Assembly (NCBI GenBank): GCA_030740335.1
Contig: JASLXL010000066.1
Coordinates: forward strand, 1 to 10,201
Length of the DNA stretch: 10,201 bases
From: SAR202 cluster bacterium
GTDB lineage: Bacteria > Chloroflexota > Dehalococcoidia > SAR202 > CAJWER01
Direction: 5' to 3'
Shown here: positions 1 through 6,373 of the stretch, piece after piece
Layout: every line of letters begins with the position of its first letter
How positions within the stretch are numbered: the first letter of the stretch is position 1
Notes under the pieces: generated by a model
The model's input: the letters and a program-made list of their open reading frames with translations, nothing else
What the model was told of the DNA's origin: nothing
The model's database searches: none
Translations under genes and position numbers: made by a program

Positions 1-435
1 TGCCAGGGCTGAAGCGCGGGCGAAGTGGTGGGGGTTGCGTCCGCGCAGGGCGGAGTGATTGATGTTGGCATAGAGCGCGACACTATCGGCGCCCTCGCTC
101 CCCAGTGCTTCGGACAGGTTGACGCCCTTGTGGAGGCAGTCGAATTCGAAAATGGCGCTCCGGACGGCGCTGATTATGCAGGCCAGGGTGAAGTCGGTCT
201 GAAGAGTGGTCGTGTCTAGCCCGAGCAGATTTTCGACCGCGGTATCGTCGGGGATTTCGACCCCTGATATCGACTTGACCATGTCGGCCAAAGTGCTGTC
301 ATACCCTGTATCTGTTCGAGACCGGCCGAGTTCGATCGTGGCCGTGACTCCCTGGTCGTCGCGAAATGTCGCGAAGGCCCAGGTCATGTGGTCTGTGACC
401 GGTATTTCGGTGATTTCTATTCCAGGGATAAGCAT
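1..435 (-). CDS. Enolase-superfamily (mandelate racemase/muconate lactonizing type) enzyme, N-terminal part, runs off left edge
   Basis: The minus strand is open from an ATG at 435 to the window edge in exact codon register, giving 145 residues without a stop. The N-terminal part (IEITEIPVTD, then TWAFATFRDDQG at about residues 19-30) looks like the capping-domain opening of the mandelate racemase/muconate lactonizing family. SAVRSAIFEFDCLHKGVNLS at about 97-116 matches the family's 'A..AIE.ALWDI.GK..G' helix, and ALYANINHSALRG at about 125-137 matches the 'V..YA' strand that opens the catalytic barrel. The barrel Lys and metal ligands lie beyond the edge, so the reaction (sugar-acid dehydration, racemisation or other) cannot be read. 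An in-frame TAG lies 18 bases upstream of the ATG, which fixes the start, although no good Shine-Dalgarno is visible. The gene follows the 618-1529 reductase after 182 bases and is probably the last visible member of that operon. The usual 'GE' after the first strands is replaced by 'TIEL'. I am fairly sure of the superfamily and unsure of the subfamily. Confidence 0.72.
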   Translation of the reverse strand, partial: MLIPGIEITEIPVTDHMTWAFATFRDDQGVTATIELGRSRTDTGYDSTLADMVKSISGVEIPDDTAVENLLGLDTTTLQTDFTLACIISAVRSAIFEFDCLHKGVNLSEALGSEGADSVALYANINHSALRGRNPHHFARASALA

Positions 436-617
436 GGCGGATGAGTTCGTCTATCAGGCGATTGAAACGTTGGACCATGTAGGCTATCTCAAGATTGAAG
501 AGCGTGCCTTTGCCCGCCCTCCCACCCTCAGGTTGTTCTTGATGTGGGGGGACATCCTCCATGCCCTTGCCAGAGAGGTTCCCATCGGGACTTCCATTTC
601 CAGAGATTAAATAGACT

Positions 618-1529
618 TTAGGTTAGCTGGCGCCAGTCGTCTTCGAGCTGCTCGAAACGACGGTAGATCTCCTGGACGACGCTGTCTGCGATGGGCATCT
701 GATTTTCGACCATTTCGATGTTAGATCGGACGTGTGCCGGGTTGTGGCTACCGACGATTGCAACGTCTACATTGGGGTGGGCCAGAGTGAATCCCATTGT
801 GAGCAAGTGGGGGTCGTCGGGTTCGCCGTCGATGGGTCCAAGCTCGCGCATGATTTCTGACCGCCGGTGGTATTCGTCTCCGTAGGCGTACGGGCTGCTT
901 GTTTTGCCCCAGACACCATTGGCCACGGGCCGCTTGATGATGGTGCCCATCTCCTTCTCGCCGGCGAGAAGGAGGAGGTCCTTCGTATGTCCGTGCTGCT
1001 CGACTAGGTTGTAGCTGGTCTGTAGGGTATCGAAGTGGCCGGACTCCACTGCCCATCGAGCGGCCTCGTTGTCGCCGCTGTGTCCGATAAATCTTGTCTT
1101 GCCGGCGTCACGCGCCCTCTGGAGCGCCTCGATCACGTCGCCCTGTTCGAGCACCTCCACCGGGCATGAGTGGAGCTGGACCAAGTCTACGTGGTCCGTT
1201 TGAAGCCTATTGAGGCTGCGGTCGATGCTCTGCTCGATGGTTTCGACGCTCCAGTCCTGGCCGGTTGCGCCGCCTGTGACGTGTCCGCATTTGGTTGCCA
1301 GGAAGTATTCGTCTCTGCGGTGGGCGACGGTCTTGCCCATCATCTCCTCGGTCTCGCCGTAGCAGGCGGAGGTGTCTAGGAAATTGATGCCGCCGTCCAA
1401 GGCGGCGTTTAGGACCCGACCGGCTGCTTCGACATCGCTCTGGGAGTCGTCGTGTCTGGGGATTTCGGCGAGGCCCAGCCCAAGACGGGTGACCTCCATA
1501 CCTGTTTTTCCAAGGGTTCGTTTTTCCAA
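618..1529 (-). CDS. Aldo/keto reductase (303 aa), TTG start
   Basis: This is an NAD(P)H-dependent oxidoreductase of the aldo/keto reductase (TIM-barrel) family, which interconverts carbonyls and alcohols on sugars or other small molecules in the cytoplasm. The catalytic tetrad is visible: Asp52 and Tyr57 in NFLDTSACYGET, Lys80 in FLATKCGH and His120 in DLVQLHSC. The N-terminal hairpin and first strand (RTLGKTGMEVTRLGLG, 4-19) and the cofactor-binding segment near the C terminus (VAIVGSHNPAHVRSN, 256-270) are also present. The length is normal for the family. The start is a TTG preceded by AAAGGA eight bases upstream. The internal Met11 falls after the conserved N-terminal segment and is less likely. 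It sits 57 bases after the SelA-like gene and 182 bases before the enolase-superfamily gene, so it is probably co-transcribed with both. Family membership is secure, but the substrate cannot be told from sequence. A sugar or sugar-acid is inferred from the neighbours. Confidence 0.9.
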   Translation of the reverse strand: MEKRTLGKTGMEVTRLGLGLAEIPRHDDSQSDVEAAGRVLNAALDGGINFLDTSACYGETEEMMGKTVAHRRDEYFLATKCGHVTGGATGQDWSVETIEQSIDRSLNRLQTDHVDLVQLHSCPVEVLEQGDVIEALQRARDAGKTRFIGHSGDNEAARWAVESGHFDTLQTSYNLVEQHGHTKDLLLLAGEKEMGTIIKRPVANGVWGKTSSPYAYGDEYHRRSEIMRELGPIDGEPDDPHLLTMGFTLAHPNVDVAIVGSHNPAHVRSNIEMVENQMPIADSVVQEIYRRFEQLEDDWRQLT

Positions 1530-1537
1530 GGTAGTGT

Positions 1538-1543
1538 TCCTTT
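1538..1543 (-). promoter_or_regulatory. Ribosome binding site deciding the TTG start of the 618-1529 reductase
   Basis: The minus strand reads AAAGGA here, with eight bases before the TTG at 1529-1527. No comparable purine run is placed before the next in-frame ATG, so this site supports the non-ATG start. Confidence 0.6.
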
Positions 1544-1586
1544 GAATGTTGTGTAGGCTTTGTCAAGAGTGAGTAAGGGAAGAACG

Positions 1587-2717
1587 CTATTCGGCGGACA
1601 GAGCTTCGGCGAGCCTCTCTGCAAACACGATATCTTCACCCTCGTTCAATGTATTGACCACCGCCGTTATCGTGTCATCGCCTTTTGTACCGACCCAGAT
1701 TCGAGGATTCCCCGCATCCATCTTGGTTCTTATGTCTTCCGCCGAGAAGCTGTTTATGTTTTTGTCGATTATGATGTGGAGCATGTACGGGACGTAATGA
1801 GGAATCTCCACTCGTTCGGTCCGTATTCCCGGGATTCCTCTGACTCGCTTCACAATGTTGCCGAAACGTTGCTCGTAGGTCAGAATCCGGTCTTCGTGGT
1901 TCATCGTGAACCAGTCATCGACGGCCGTCACCACGCCCACGATCTCCTGTCTGTCCACCTTCATAGCACGGCCGACCGCATGGCTCCCGTCATAGTGGAA
2001 AGCCACGAAAGACTGGGCCGCTACGGTTTCGATTAGCTCTCTGTTGCCGCATACAAATCCTGAAGAGTGGGGAGCGCCCATGTACTTGGCGCCAAATACG
2101 ACCAGATCCGCCGACTGCGCGTTTTCTTGCATGTATTCGAGAGGGTATATCTGGGAACAGGCGTCTGCTATCGCCGGCACGCCGTTGGCGCGTGCGATCT
2201 CGACCGTCCTGTTCAGAGGGACGATCGCGTCGTCTAGAGGCGGCTGAATCCAGAAGGCCACTGCGGCGGTTCTTGCCCCGATGGCTGCCTCAAGTTCCGC
2301 TTCGCTCGTGCCCCGGTCATCGCCGACCTCGACCAGTTTCGCTCCAGTCAGGGTGAAGCAGCGATCAAACATGTAGCGGTTGCGTTTCTGGATCAGCACC
2401 TCGTTTTTTAGGCCGGTCGTATCCGGTAGCTGGAGAATACGATCCTGATTACGACCCGCCATACATGCAGCGACGCTCAATGCCTGGGCGGCAGCCGCGC
2501 CTGAGGTGACATACGCTGCCTCGACACCGAGCCGGTCGGCGATAAAATTACCGGACCTGGACAGGAGCTCGGTCATCTCGACGTGGTACTCGCTGGCAGC
2601 GTTCATGGCTGCTTGCACCGAAGGCGTTGGAGTCCAGCCGCCAAGTTCTGTGGCGACACCCCACGCGTTGATAACTGGTCGCACACCGAGCTTAGTGTAC
2701 ACGTCTGTTTTGGTCAT
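1587..2717 (-). CDS. SelA-like PLP-dependent enzyme (aminotransferase-V fold lyase/transferase, 376 aa)
   Basis: This is a fold-type I PLP enzyme of the SelA / D-glucosaminate-6-phosphate ammonia-lyase (DgaE-like) group. Features in order: the N-terminal RPVINAWGVATELGG (13-27) resembles the family's 'R.VINA.G..T.LGG' opening. TSGAAAAQALSVAACMAG (71-88) is the phosphate-cup segment. Asp185 in AIADACSQIYPLE should pair with the PLP ring nitrogen. Lys211 in DLVVFGAKYMGAPHSSGF is the likely Schiff-base lysine. It is shorter than bacterial selenocysteine synthase (about 460 aa) and lacks the extra N-terminal tRNA-binding part. No selB, selD or tRNA-Sec is nearby, so selenium incorporation is unlikely. 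Start: ATG with AAGGA six bases upstream. It begins 34 bases after the 2752-3744 reductase and is followed at 57 bases by a second reductase. Beta-elimination of ammonia from an amino-sugar acid or amino acid is the favoured inference. Other related aldolases or synthases remain possible. Confidence 0.82.
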   Translation of the reverse strand: MTKTDVYTKLGVRPVINAWGVATELGGWTPTPSVQAAMNAASEYHVEMTELLSRSGNFIADRLGVEAAYVTSGAAAAQALSVAACMAGRNQDRILQLPDTTGLKNEVLIQKRNRYMFDRCFTLTGAKLVEVGDDRGTSEAELEAAIGARTAAVAFWIQPPLDDAIVPLNRTVEIARANGVPAIADACSQIYPLEYMQENAQSADLVVFGAKYMGAPHSSGFVCGNRELIETVAAQSFVAFHYDGSHAVGRAMKVDRQEIVGVVTAVDDWFTMNHEDRILTYEQRFGNIVKRVRGIPGIRTERVEIPHYVPYMLHIIIDKNINSFSAEDIRTKMDAGNPRIWVGTKGDDTITAVVNTLNEGEDIVFAERLAEALSAE

Positions 2718-2751
2718 GGAGTTTCCTTCATTCCTCCGACTTGGTAGGTTG

Positions 2752-3744
2752 CTACTTGCCGCGGGTCCAGTATGACATCTCTTCGCGCAGTGCGGGGTCG
2801 AGGCCCATCTCCAGGGCTGCGATGGCGTTGTCTATGTGGTCGGTGGTCCGGGTGCCGATGATGACGGATGTCACGGCGGGGTGGGTCATGGCCCAAGCCA
2901 TTGCTAGTCTGAGGGACGGAACGCCTATCTCTGCAGCCTTCTCGTTCAAGAGACCTAGTAGGCGGAAGTTGAGGTCGGAGAAGTAGACGTCGGCGTGGGC
3001 CGGTGAGATGTGGTACCGGCTGCCCGCGGGCCAGGTGAGAGGGTCACGCCCGTACTTGCCCGTGAGGAAGCCTGCCGCCAGAGGGCTGTAGCTGGATATG
3101 GCGATCTGTTCCTCCTGGCACAGGAGAAACAGATCCTTTTCGTCGTCGGGGGCGGCGAGGCTGTAGGGCGGCTGGATGATCTCCCAGCGGGCCAGCTCAT
3201 GTTTCTTGCTAGCCTCCAGGGACTGTCTTAGCTGGTCGGTGGTCTGGTTGCTGCACCCGATGATCGTGGTGCGTCCCGCATCGACCTCTTCAGACATGGC
3301 CATCATGGTCTCGTCTATCGGGACCGAGGCGTCGGGGCTGTGAAGCTTGTAGATGTCGACGCTATCGACCCCAAGGCGTTCGAGGCTTCCGGCGAGGGCG
3401 TTGGCGATGTTCTCGGGATCGCCGCCGGTGTCTACCTTCGTGCACAGGGTGATCTCGTCGCGGCAACCACGGGCACGCATCCACCGTCCGATGATTTTCT
3501 CCGACGAGTACATCTCGCCGGTAACCTCACGCTCGTCCGACACGCCGTAGCGTGCCTTACGCCCCTCCCGGGACTGGCCTCCGCCATAGGTGTCCCCGGT
3601 GTCGAAGAAGTTGATGCCCTTCTCCAGAGCGTAGTCCATGATGCGGTAGGATGCCTCCTCATCGATCTCTCGCCCCCAGCTGCCGCCGCCTAGCCCGATG
3701 GGACTAATGGTGATATCTGTGTGTCCGATGGTTCTCTGATCCAT
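2752..3744 (-). CDS. Aldo/keto reductase (330 aa), first gene of the left operon
   Basis: This is a second, clearly different aldo/keto reductase, predicted to be cytoplasmic and NAD(P)H-dependent. The tetrad is complete: Asp48 and Tyr53 in NFFDTGDTYGGGQ, Lys103 in LCTKVDTGG and His135 in DIYKLHSPD. The segment ISSYSPLAAGFLTGKYGR (216-233) is the usual loop before the last barrel strands, and SVIIGTRTTDHIDNAI (293-308) binds the cofactor. It belongs to the long-chain 'YghZ/Tas-like' side of the family rather than with the 303-aa neighbour. An extra stretch of roughly 20-25 polar residues follows the catalytic Tyr (about 55-79) before the SSEKIIG helix. Start: ATG preceded by AGGAG with seven bases between. 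It leads a run of closely spaced minus-strand genes (34 bases to the next), with 184 bases separating it from the NHL gene upstream, so a promoter may lie there. The only hint I see is TATAAC at 3826-3821 without a matching -35. The substrate is unknown. Confidence 0.9.
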   Translation of the reverse strand: MDQRTIGHTDITISPIGLGGGSWGREIDEEASYRIMDYALEKGINFFDTGDTYGGGQSREGRKARYGVSDEREVTGEMYSSEKIIGRWMRARGCRDEITLCTKVDTGGDPENIANALAGSLERLGVDSVDIYKLHSPDASVPIDETMMAMSEEVDAGRTTIIGCSNQTTDQLRQSLEASKKHELARWEIIQPPYSLAAPDDEKDLFLLCQEEQIAISSYSPLAAGFLTGKYGRDPLTWPAGSRYHISPAHADVYFSDLNFRLLGLLNEKAAEIGVPSLRLAMAWAMTHPAVTSVIIGTRTTDHIDNAIAALEMGLDPALREEMSYWTRGK

Positions 3745-3913
3745 GTGTGTGCTCCTGTCGACGACTAGTGGTGTTCGCGTCGTGCAAGGTTAGAGGACGG
3801 TGTTGGTGGCGTCCAGTGGGGTTATACATCCCGGGCAGGTACGCTCTGGGCCGCGGGCGGCTTGCGAGAGGGCTGTAAAAGAGCGTGGAAAATAGGATTT
3901 GGTGAAGGCGGGA

Positions 3914-3943
3914 CTGCAGGTCGGTGGACTATGTTACCTGCAG
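3914..3943 (-). other. Perfect 8-bp inverted repeat across the stop codon of the NHL gene
   Basis: CTGCAGGT (3914-3921) and ACCTGCAG (3936-3943) are exact reverse complements with a 14-base loop that contains the TAG stop. A stem here could protect the 3' end of the message or slow transcription, but no T-run follows on the minus strand, so it is not a typical intrinsic terminator. Confidence 0.35.
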
Positions 3944-4954
3944 GGTTGGGGATCTGAGTGGTTCGGCGATCTGGGTCTCATCTAGGGGGATGGCGTCCTT
4001 CTGGTAGATCTGGATGCGGAAAGAGGCGTAGTCGGGTATGAACATTCGCCCTTCGGCGCCCACGCGAACTGATCTGGGACTTCGAAGTCGCTTTTGGGGT
4101 TCGATGCTGGTCATGGTGCGCAGGCGCAACGGCCTGGCGTTTGCGAGCAGGTACTTGCGGCCTGAAGGTGACAGGCTGGCGTCGCCGATGAACTGCTCGA
4201 CGTATCTGCCGTCGGGCGCGAAGAGTTGTACTCGATTGTTGCCCGTATCGGCGACGTAGATGTCCCCGTCCGAGTCGACGGCGATGCCGGAGGGCCGGCG
4301 GAACTCTCCTGAGCCGGTTCCTGAGCGGCCAAATTCGAGTACGAATTCGCCGTCGGCGTTAAACTTCTGGACACGGTCGTTGCGCCAGTCGGCTACGTAG
4401 ACATCGCCCAATTCGTCGACGTGTATTCCCCAGGGCATGTTGAACTGTCCAGGCCCGTTACCGTGAGATCCCCAGGCTGCGAGGAAGTGACCGTCCACCG
4501 TGAATTTTTGGATGCGGTGGTTCATCGTGTCGACGACGTACAGGTTGCCATATGGGTCGAAGGCGATACCGGATGGGTGGTCTAGTTGCCCTTCGTCTCG
4601 GCCGTGCTCGCCCCATTGGCGTACGTACTGGCCGTCCTGGGTGATGGTGGTTACGCGGTGCAGCGCCTCGTCGGAGATCACCAGGTTCTGGTCCCCGTCC
4701 AAAAGCATTGCAGAGGGCCAAGTGAACTGGCCCTCGCCCGAGCCGAGGGAACTGATGTCTCCCAGGTTTTCGTCATCCCAGGATAGCCGGGCGATCTTGA
4801 CGACGCCGGTGTCGAGTCCCTCGTTTCTGCACAGGACGAAAACCCGCAGGTCCGTGGTGACCACGATATCGACAGGCTGGTCGACCACGCGTCGCATGCC
4901 TATGGTCTTGAGGTAGGGGAAGCCTGCCCTCAGGATCGCGTGGGGTCTGGTCAT
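3929..4954 (-). CDS. NHL-repeat six-bladed beta-propeller protein (341 aa)
   Basis: NHL repeats build beta-propellers that usually bind proteins, RNA or polysaccharide, or in some enzymes cleave peptide or lactone bonds. Repeat cores are visible at 26-46, 79-104, 126-151, 173-198, 220-245 and 292-317, each with the pattern 'P.GI..D..G.(I/L/V)YV.D..N.R.Q.F' in more or less degraded form. The spacing is a regular 47 residues for the four central blades. Between the fifth and sixth cores it stretches to 72, leaving a basic insert of about 25 residues (roughly 262-290, SGRKYLL...RLRSPR). No signal peptide or membrane segment is apparent at the N terminus (MTRPHAILRAGFPYLK), so a cytoplasmic location is inferred. 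Start: ATG with AGAGG six bases upstream. It follows the DUF1501 gene by 85 bases and probably shares its transcript. The fold assignment is secure, and the function is unknown. Confidence 0.88.
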   Translation of the reverse strand: MTRPHAILRAGFPYLKTIGMRRVVDQPVDIVVTTDLRVFVLCRNEGLDTGVVKIARLSWDDENLGDISSLGSGEGQFTWPSAMLLDGDQNLVISDEALHRVTTITQDGQYVRQWGEHGRDEGQLDHPSGIAFDPYGNLYVVDTMNHRIQKFTVDGHFLAAWGSHGNGPGQFNMPWGIHVDELGDVYVADWRNDRVQKFNADGEFVLEFGRSGTGSGEFRRPSGIAVDSDGDIYVADTGNNRVQLFAPDGRYVEQFIGDASLSPSGRKYLLANARPLRLRTMTSIEPQKRLRSPRSVRVGAEGRMFIPDYASFRIQIYQKDAIPLDETQIAEPLRSPTLQVT

Positions 4955-4986
4955 GTTTTGCCTCTGTCAGGGTTCACTACAGAGAA

Positions 4987-5020
4987 CGCAGAGTCAAAAA
5001 TACGTTTGACAATCTCTGCG
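4987..5020 (-). other. Bulged stem-loop between the DUF1501 and NHL genes
   Basis: CGCAGAG (4987-4993) pairs with CTCTGCG (5014-5020), and inside it TCAAA (4994-4998) pairs with TTTGA (5005-5009), leaving a four-base bulge CAAT on one side and a six-base loop. It lies in the 85-base gap ahead of the NHL start and has no T-run after it. A message-processing or stability element is a guess. It could also be chance. Confidence 0.3.
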
Positions 5021-5039
5021 ACCTCCACGGTAGATTCTA

Positions 5040-6188
5040 CTAGTTGCGGAATGGGTGGACCTGCTCGAAGCTGCCTCCGACGATGTTGTCGGCGTCGATT
5101 TGGAGCCACTGCTCTACGAGAGTTGCGTAGATGCCTCGAAAGTCGATAGTGTGCTTCAGGTCCTCGCCGTTCTCCCATTGGGCCTGGTCCAGCGACGGGT
5201 ACTCGGCGTAGAGTCCGCCCTTTACGCGTGGGCCGATGATGAAGGCACCTCCGCCGGAGCCGTGGTCGGTGCCGCTGGCGTTGTCTTTGATGCGACGCCC
5301 GAACTCGGTGAAGACGAGCATCGTGACTTCGTCGCCAGCGTCATGGTCCTTGAGGTCCTGGAAGAAGTCCATGATTGCACCGGAGAGGTCGCGGAGCAGT
5401 CCAGGATGGGTCGGTACCTCGTTGGAGTGGGTGTCGTAGCCGCCGTGACTCGTGTAGAAGATGCGGGTTCCGAGGTCGGCTAGGTGGACTCTGGCTACGT
5501 CGCGTAGGCTCTGGGCGATGGGGTTGGCGGCGTACTCTACAGTGGACTGGTAGGATGCCGGCGCGGTTTTCAAGACGTCTGCGCCCTTCAGCACGTCCAG
5601 TCCGGTTCGGGCGAGGTATTCGGCGACCGGCCCCACGCCGACTGCCGGCGTGTACATGCTCTTGAAGATGTTGAGGGCCTGGTCGCGCTGGGTCTGTCCA
5701 TCTATTCCGGTCATTAGCCCGTAGTTCTCCAGGTCTCCTACAGACGTGATCGGTATTCCTGGCACTGCCAGCGCTCTGGGCAAGCCTCTGCCGAGGTTTA
5801 CGGTGGTCAGCACGTTGTCCTGGCCGGGGTCTAGCTCGCGGGTGACCTTGCCTAGCCACCCTTCGGTCCCGACCTCTACTGGTTCACAGGTGTGCCAGAT
5901 GTCCATGGCACGGAAGTGAGAGCGGCTGGAATTAGGGTAGCCGATCCCCTGGATTATGGCGACGTTGCCATCGTCGAACATTTCCTTGAGAGGGGCGGCG
6001 CTGGGGTGGAAGGCTAGCGTGTCGTTGATGGGCAGGACCTGGTCTTGGGGTATGCCCACCGTAGGGCGGTTCTCGTGGTAGACGCCGGCGGTGTAGGGAA
6101 TGATAGTGTTCATGAAGTCGTTGCCGCCTGAGAGTTGGACGACCACCAGTACAGGGGGCTTTTTGGGGGATTTTTCGTAGATGGCCAT
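5040..6188 (-). CDS. DUF1501 family protein (alkaline phosphatase-like fold, 382 aa)
   Basis: DUF1501 proteins are distant relatives of the alkaline phosphatase/sulfatase superfamily with no settled biochemical role. They are very often encoded beside DUF1800 proteins, as here. Visible family motifs: LVVVQLSGGNDFMNT (14-28), SSRSHFRAMDIWHT (87-100), SHGGYDTHSNE (247-257), VFTEFGRRI (292-300), TDHGSGGGAFIIG (307-319) and the closing DFRGIYATLVEQWL (349-362). Asp24, His91, Asp252/His254 and Asp308/His309 are candidates for metal binding or catalysis by analogy. Many members carry a twin-arginine signal. This one starts MAIYEKSPKKPPVLVVV with no RR motif or hydrophobic leader, so it may stay inside the cell. 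The start is firm: an AAGGAGGT site lies seven bases before the ATG. It follows the DUF1800 gene after 185 bases that hold an inverted-repeat element, and precedes the NHL gene by 85 bases. The family call is very secure, and no activity is assigned. Confidence 0.93.
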   Translation of the reverse strand: MAIYEKSPKKPPVLVVVQLSGGNDFMNTIIPYTAGVYHENRPTVGIPQDQVLPINDTLAFHPSAAPLKEMFDDGNVAIIQGIGYPNSSRSHFRAMDIWHTCEPVEVGTEGWLGKVTRELDPGQDNVLTTVNLGRGLPRALAVPGIPITSVGDLENYGLMTGIDGQTQRDQALNIFKSMYTPAVGVGPVAEYLARTGLDVLKGADVLKTAPASYQSTVEYAANPIAQSLRDVARVHLADLGTRIFYTSHGGYDTHSNEVPTHPGLLRDLSGAIMDFFQDLKDHDAGDEVTMLVFTEFGRRIKDNASGTDHGSGGGAFIIGPRVKGGLYAEYPSLDQAQWENGEDLKHTIDFRGIYATLVEQWLQIDADNIVGGSFEQVHPFRN

Positions 6189-6242
6189 CTGGTGGACCTC
6201 CTTGGGTCTTGGGGCTTGAATCCCTACCTTACAGCTTTTGGT

Positions 6243-6362
6243 GGAGTGATCGGCCCTTCGACAAGCTCAGGGTGAGCGGTTCTTACGCTCTGGGCGAGTT
6301 GCCTTGTTTGCTCATCGTGAGCCGCCGATTCCGCGTATGGTGAGCCTGTCGAACATCACTCC
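6243..6362. repeat. Two-armed inverted repeat (REP/BIME- or MITE-like) between DUF1800 and DUF1501
   Basis: The left arm GGAGTGAT (6243-6250) plus TTCGACAAGCTCA (6257-6269) is mirrored by TGAGCCTGTCGAA (6341-6353) plus ATCACTCC (6355-6362). The outer 8 bases match exactly and the inner 13 match at 12 positions. The spacers between the two blocks differ (6 bases versus 1). The left arm also holds a small internal hairpin GCTCA-GGG-TGAGC (6265-6277). From memory, 'CCCTTCGACAAGCTCAGGGTGAGC' and 'TTCGACAGGCTCACCA' type sequences recur in intergenic DNA of many bacteria, so each arm may be one copy of a dispersed repeat set head to head. No ORF is encoded inside. The element ends 11 bases from the DUF1800 stop codon. 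Confidence 0.65.
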
Positions 6363-6373
6363 GATATCTGGTC

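Noticed and set aside
206..610. A 134-codon plus-strand frame and an 87-codon minus-strand frame (299-562)
   Set aside because: Both overlap the enolase-superfamily frame, which carries clear family motifs. Neither has a convincing ribosome site or recognisable domains.
1587..2717. Selenocysteine synthase (selA)
   Set aside because: The protein is too short, the N-terminal tRNA-binding part is missing, and no selenocysteine machinery is visible around it.
3914..3943. Intrinsic terminator after the NHL gene
   Set aside because: The inverted repeat is real, but its stem starts inside the coding sequence, its loop is long and no T-run follows on the transcribed strand.
4987..5040. Plus-strand promoter (TTGACA ... 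TAGATT) in the DUF1501-NHL gap
   Set aside because: The spacing is 19 bases and the transcript would run antisense through the DUF1501 gene with no plus-strand gene to serve.
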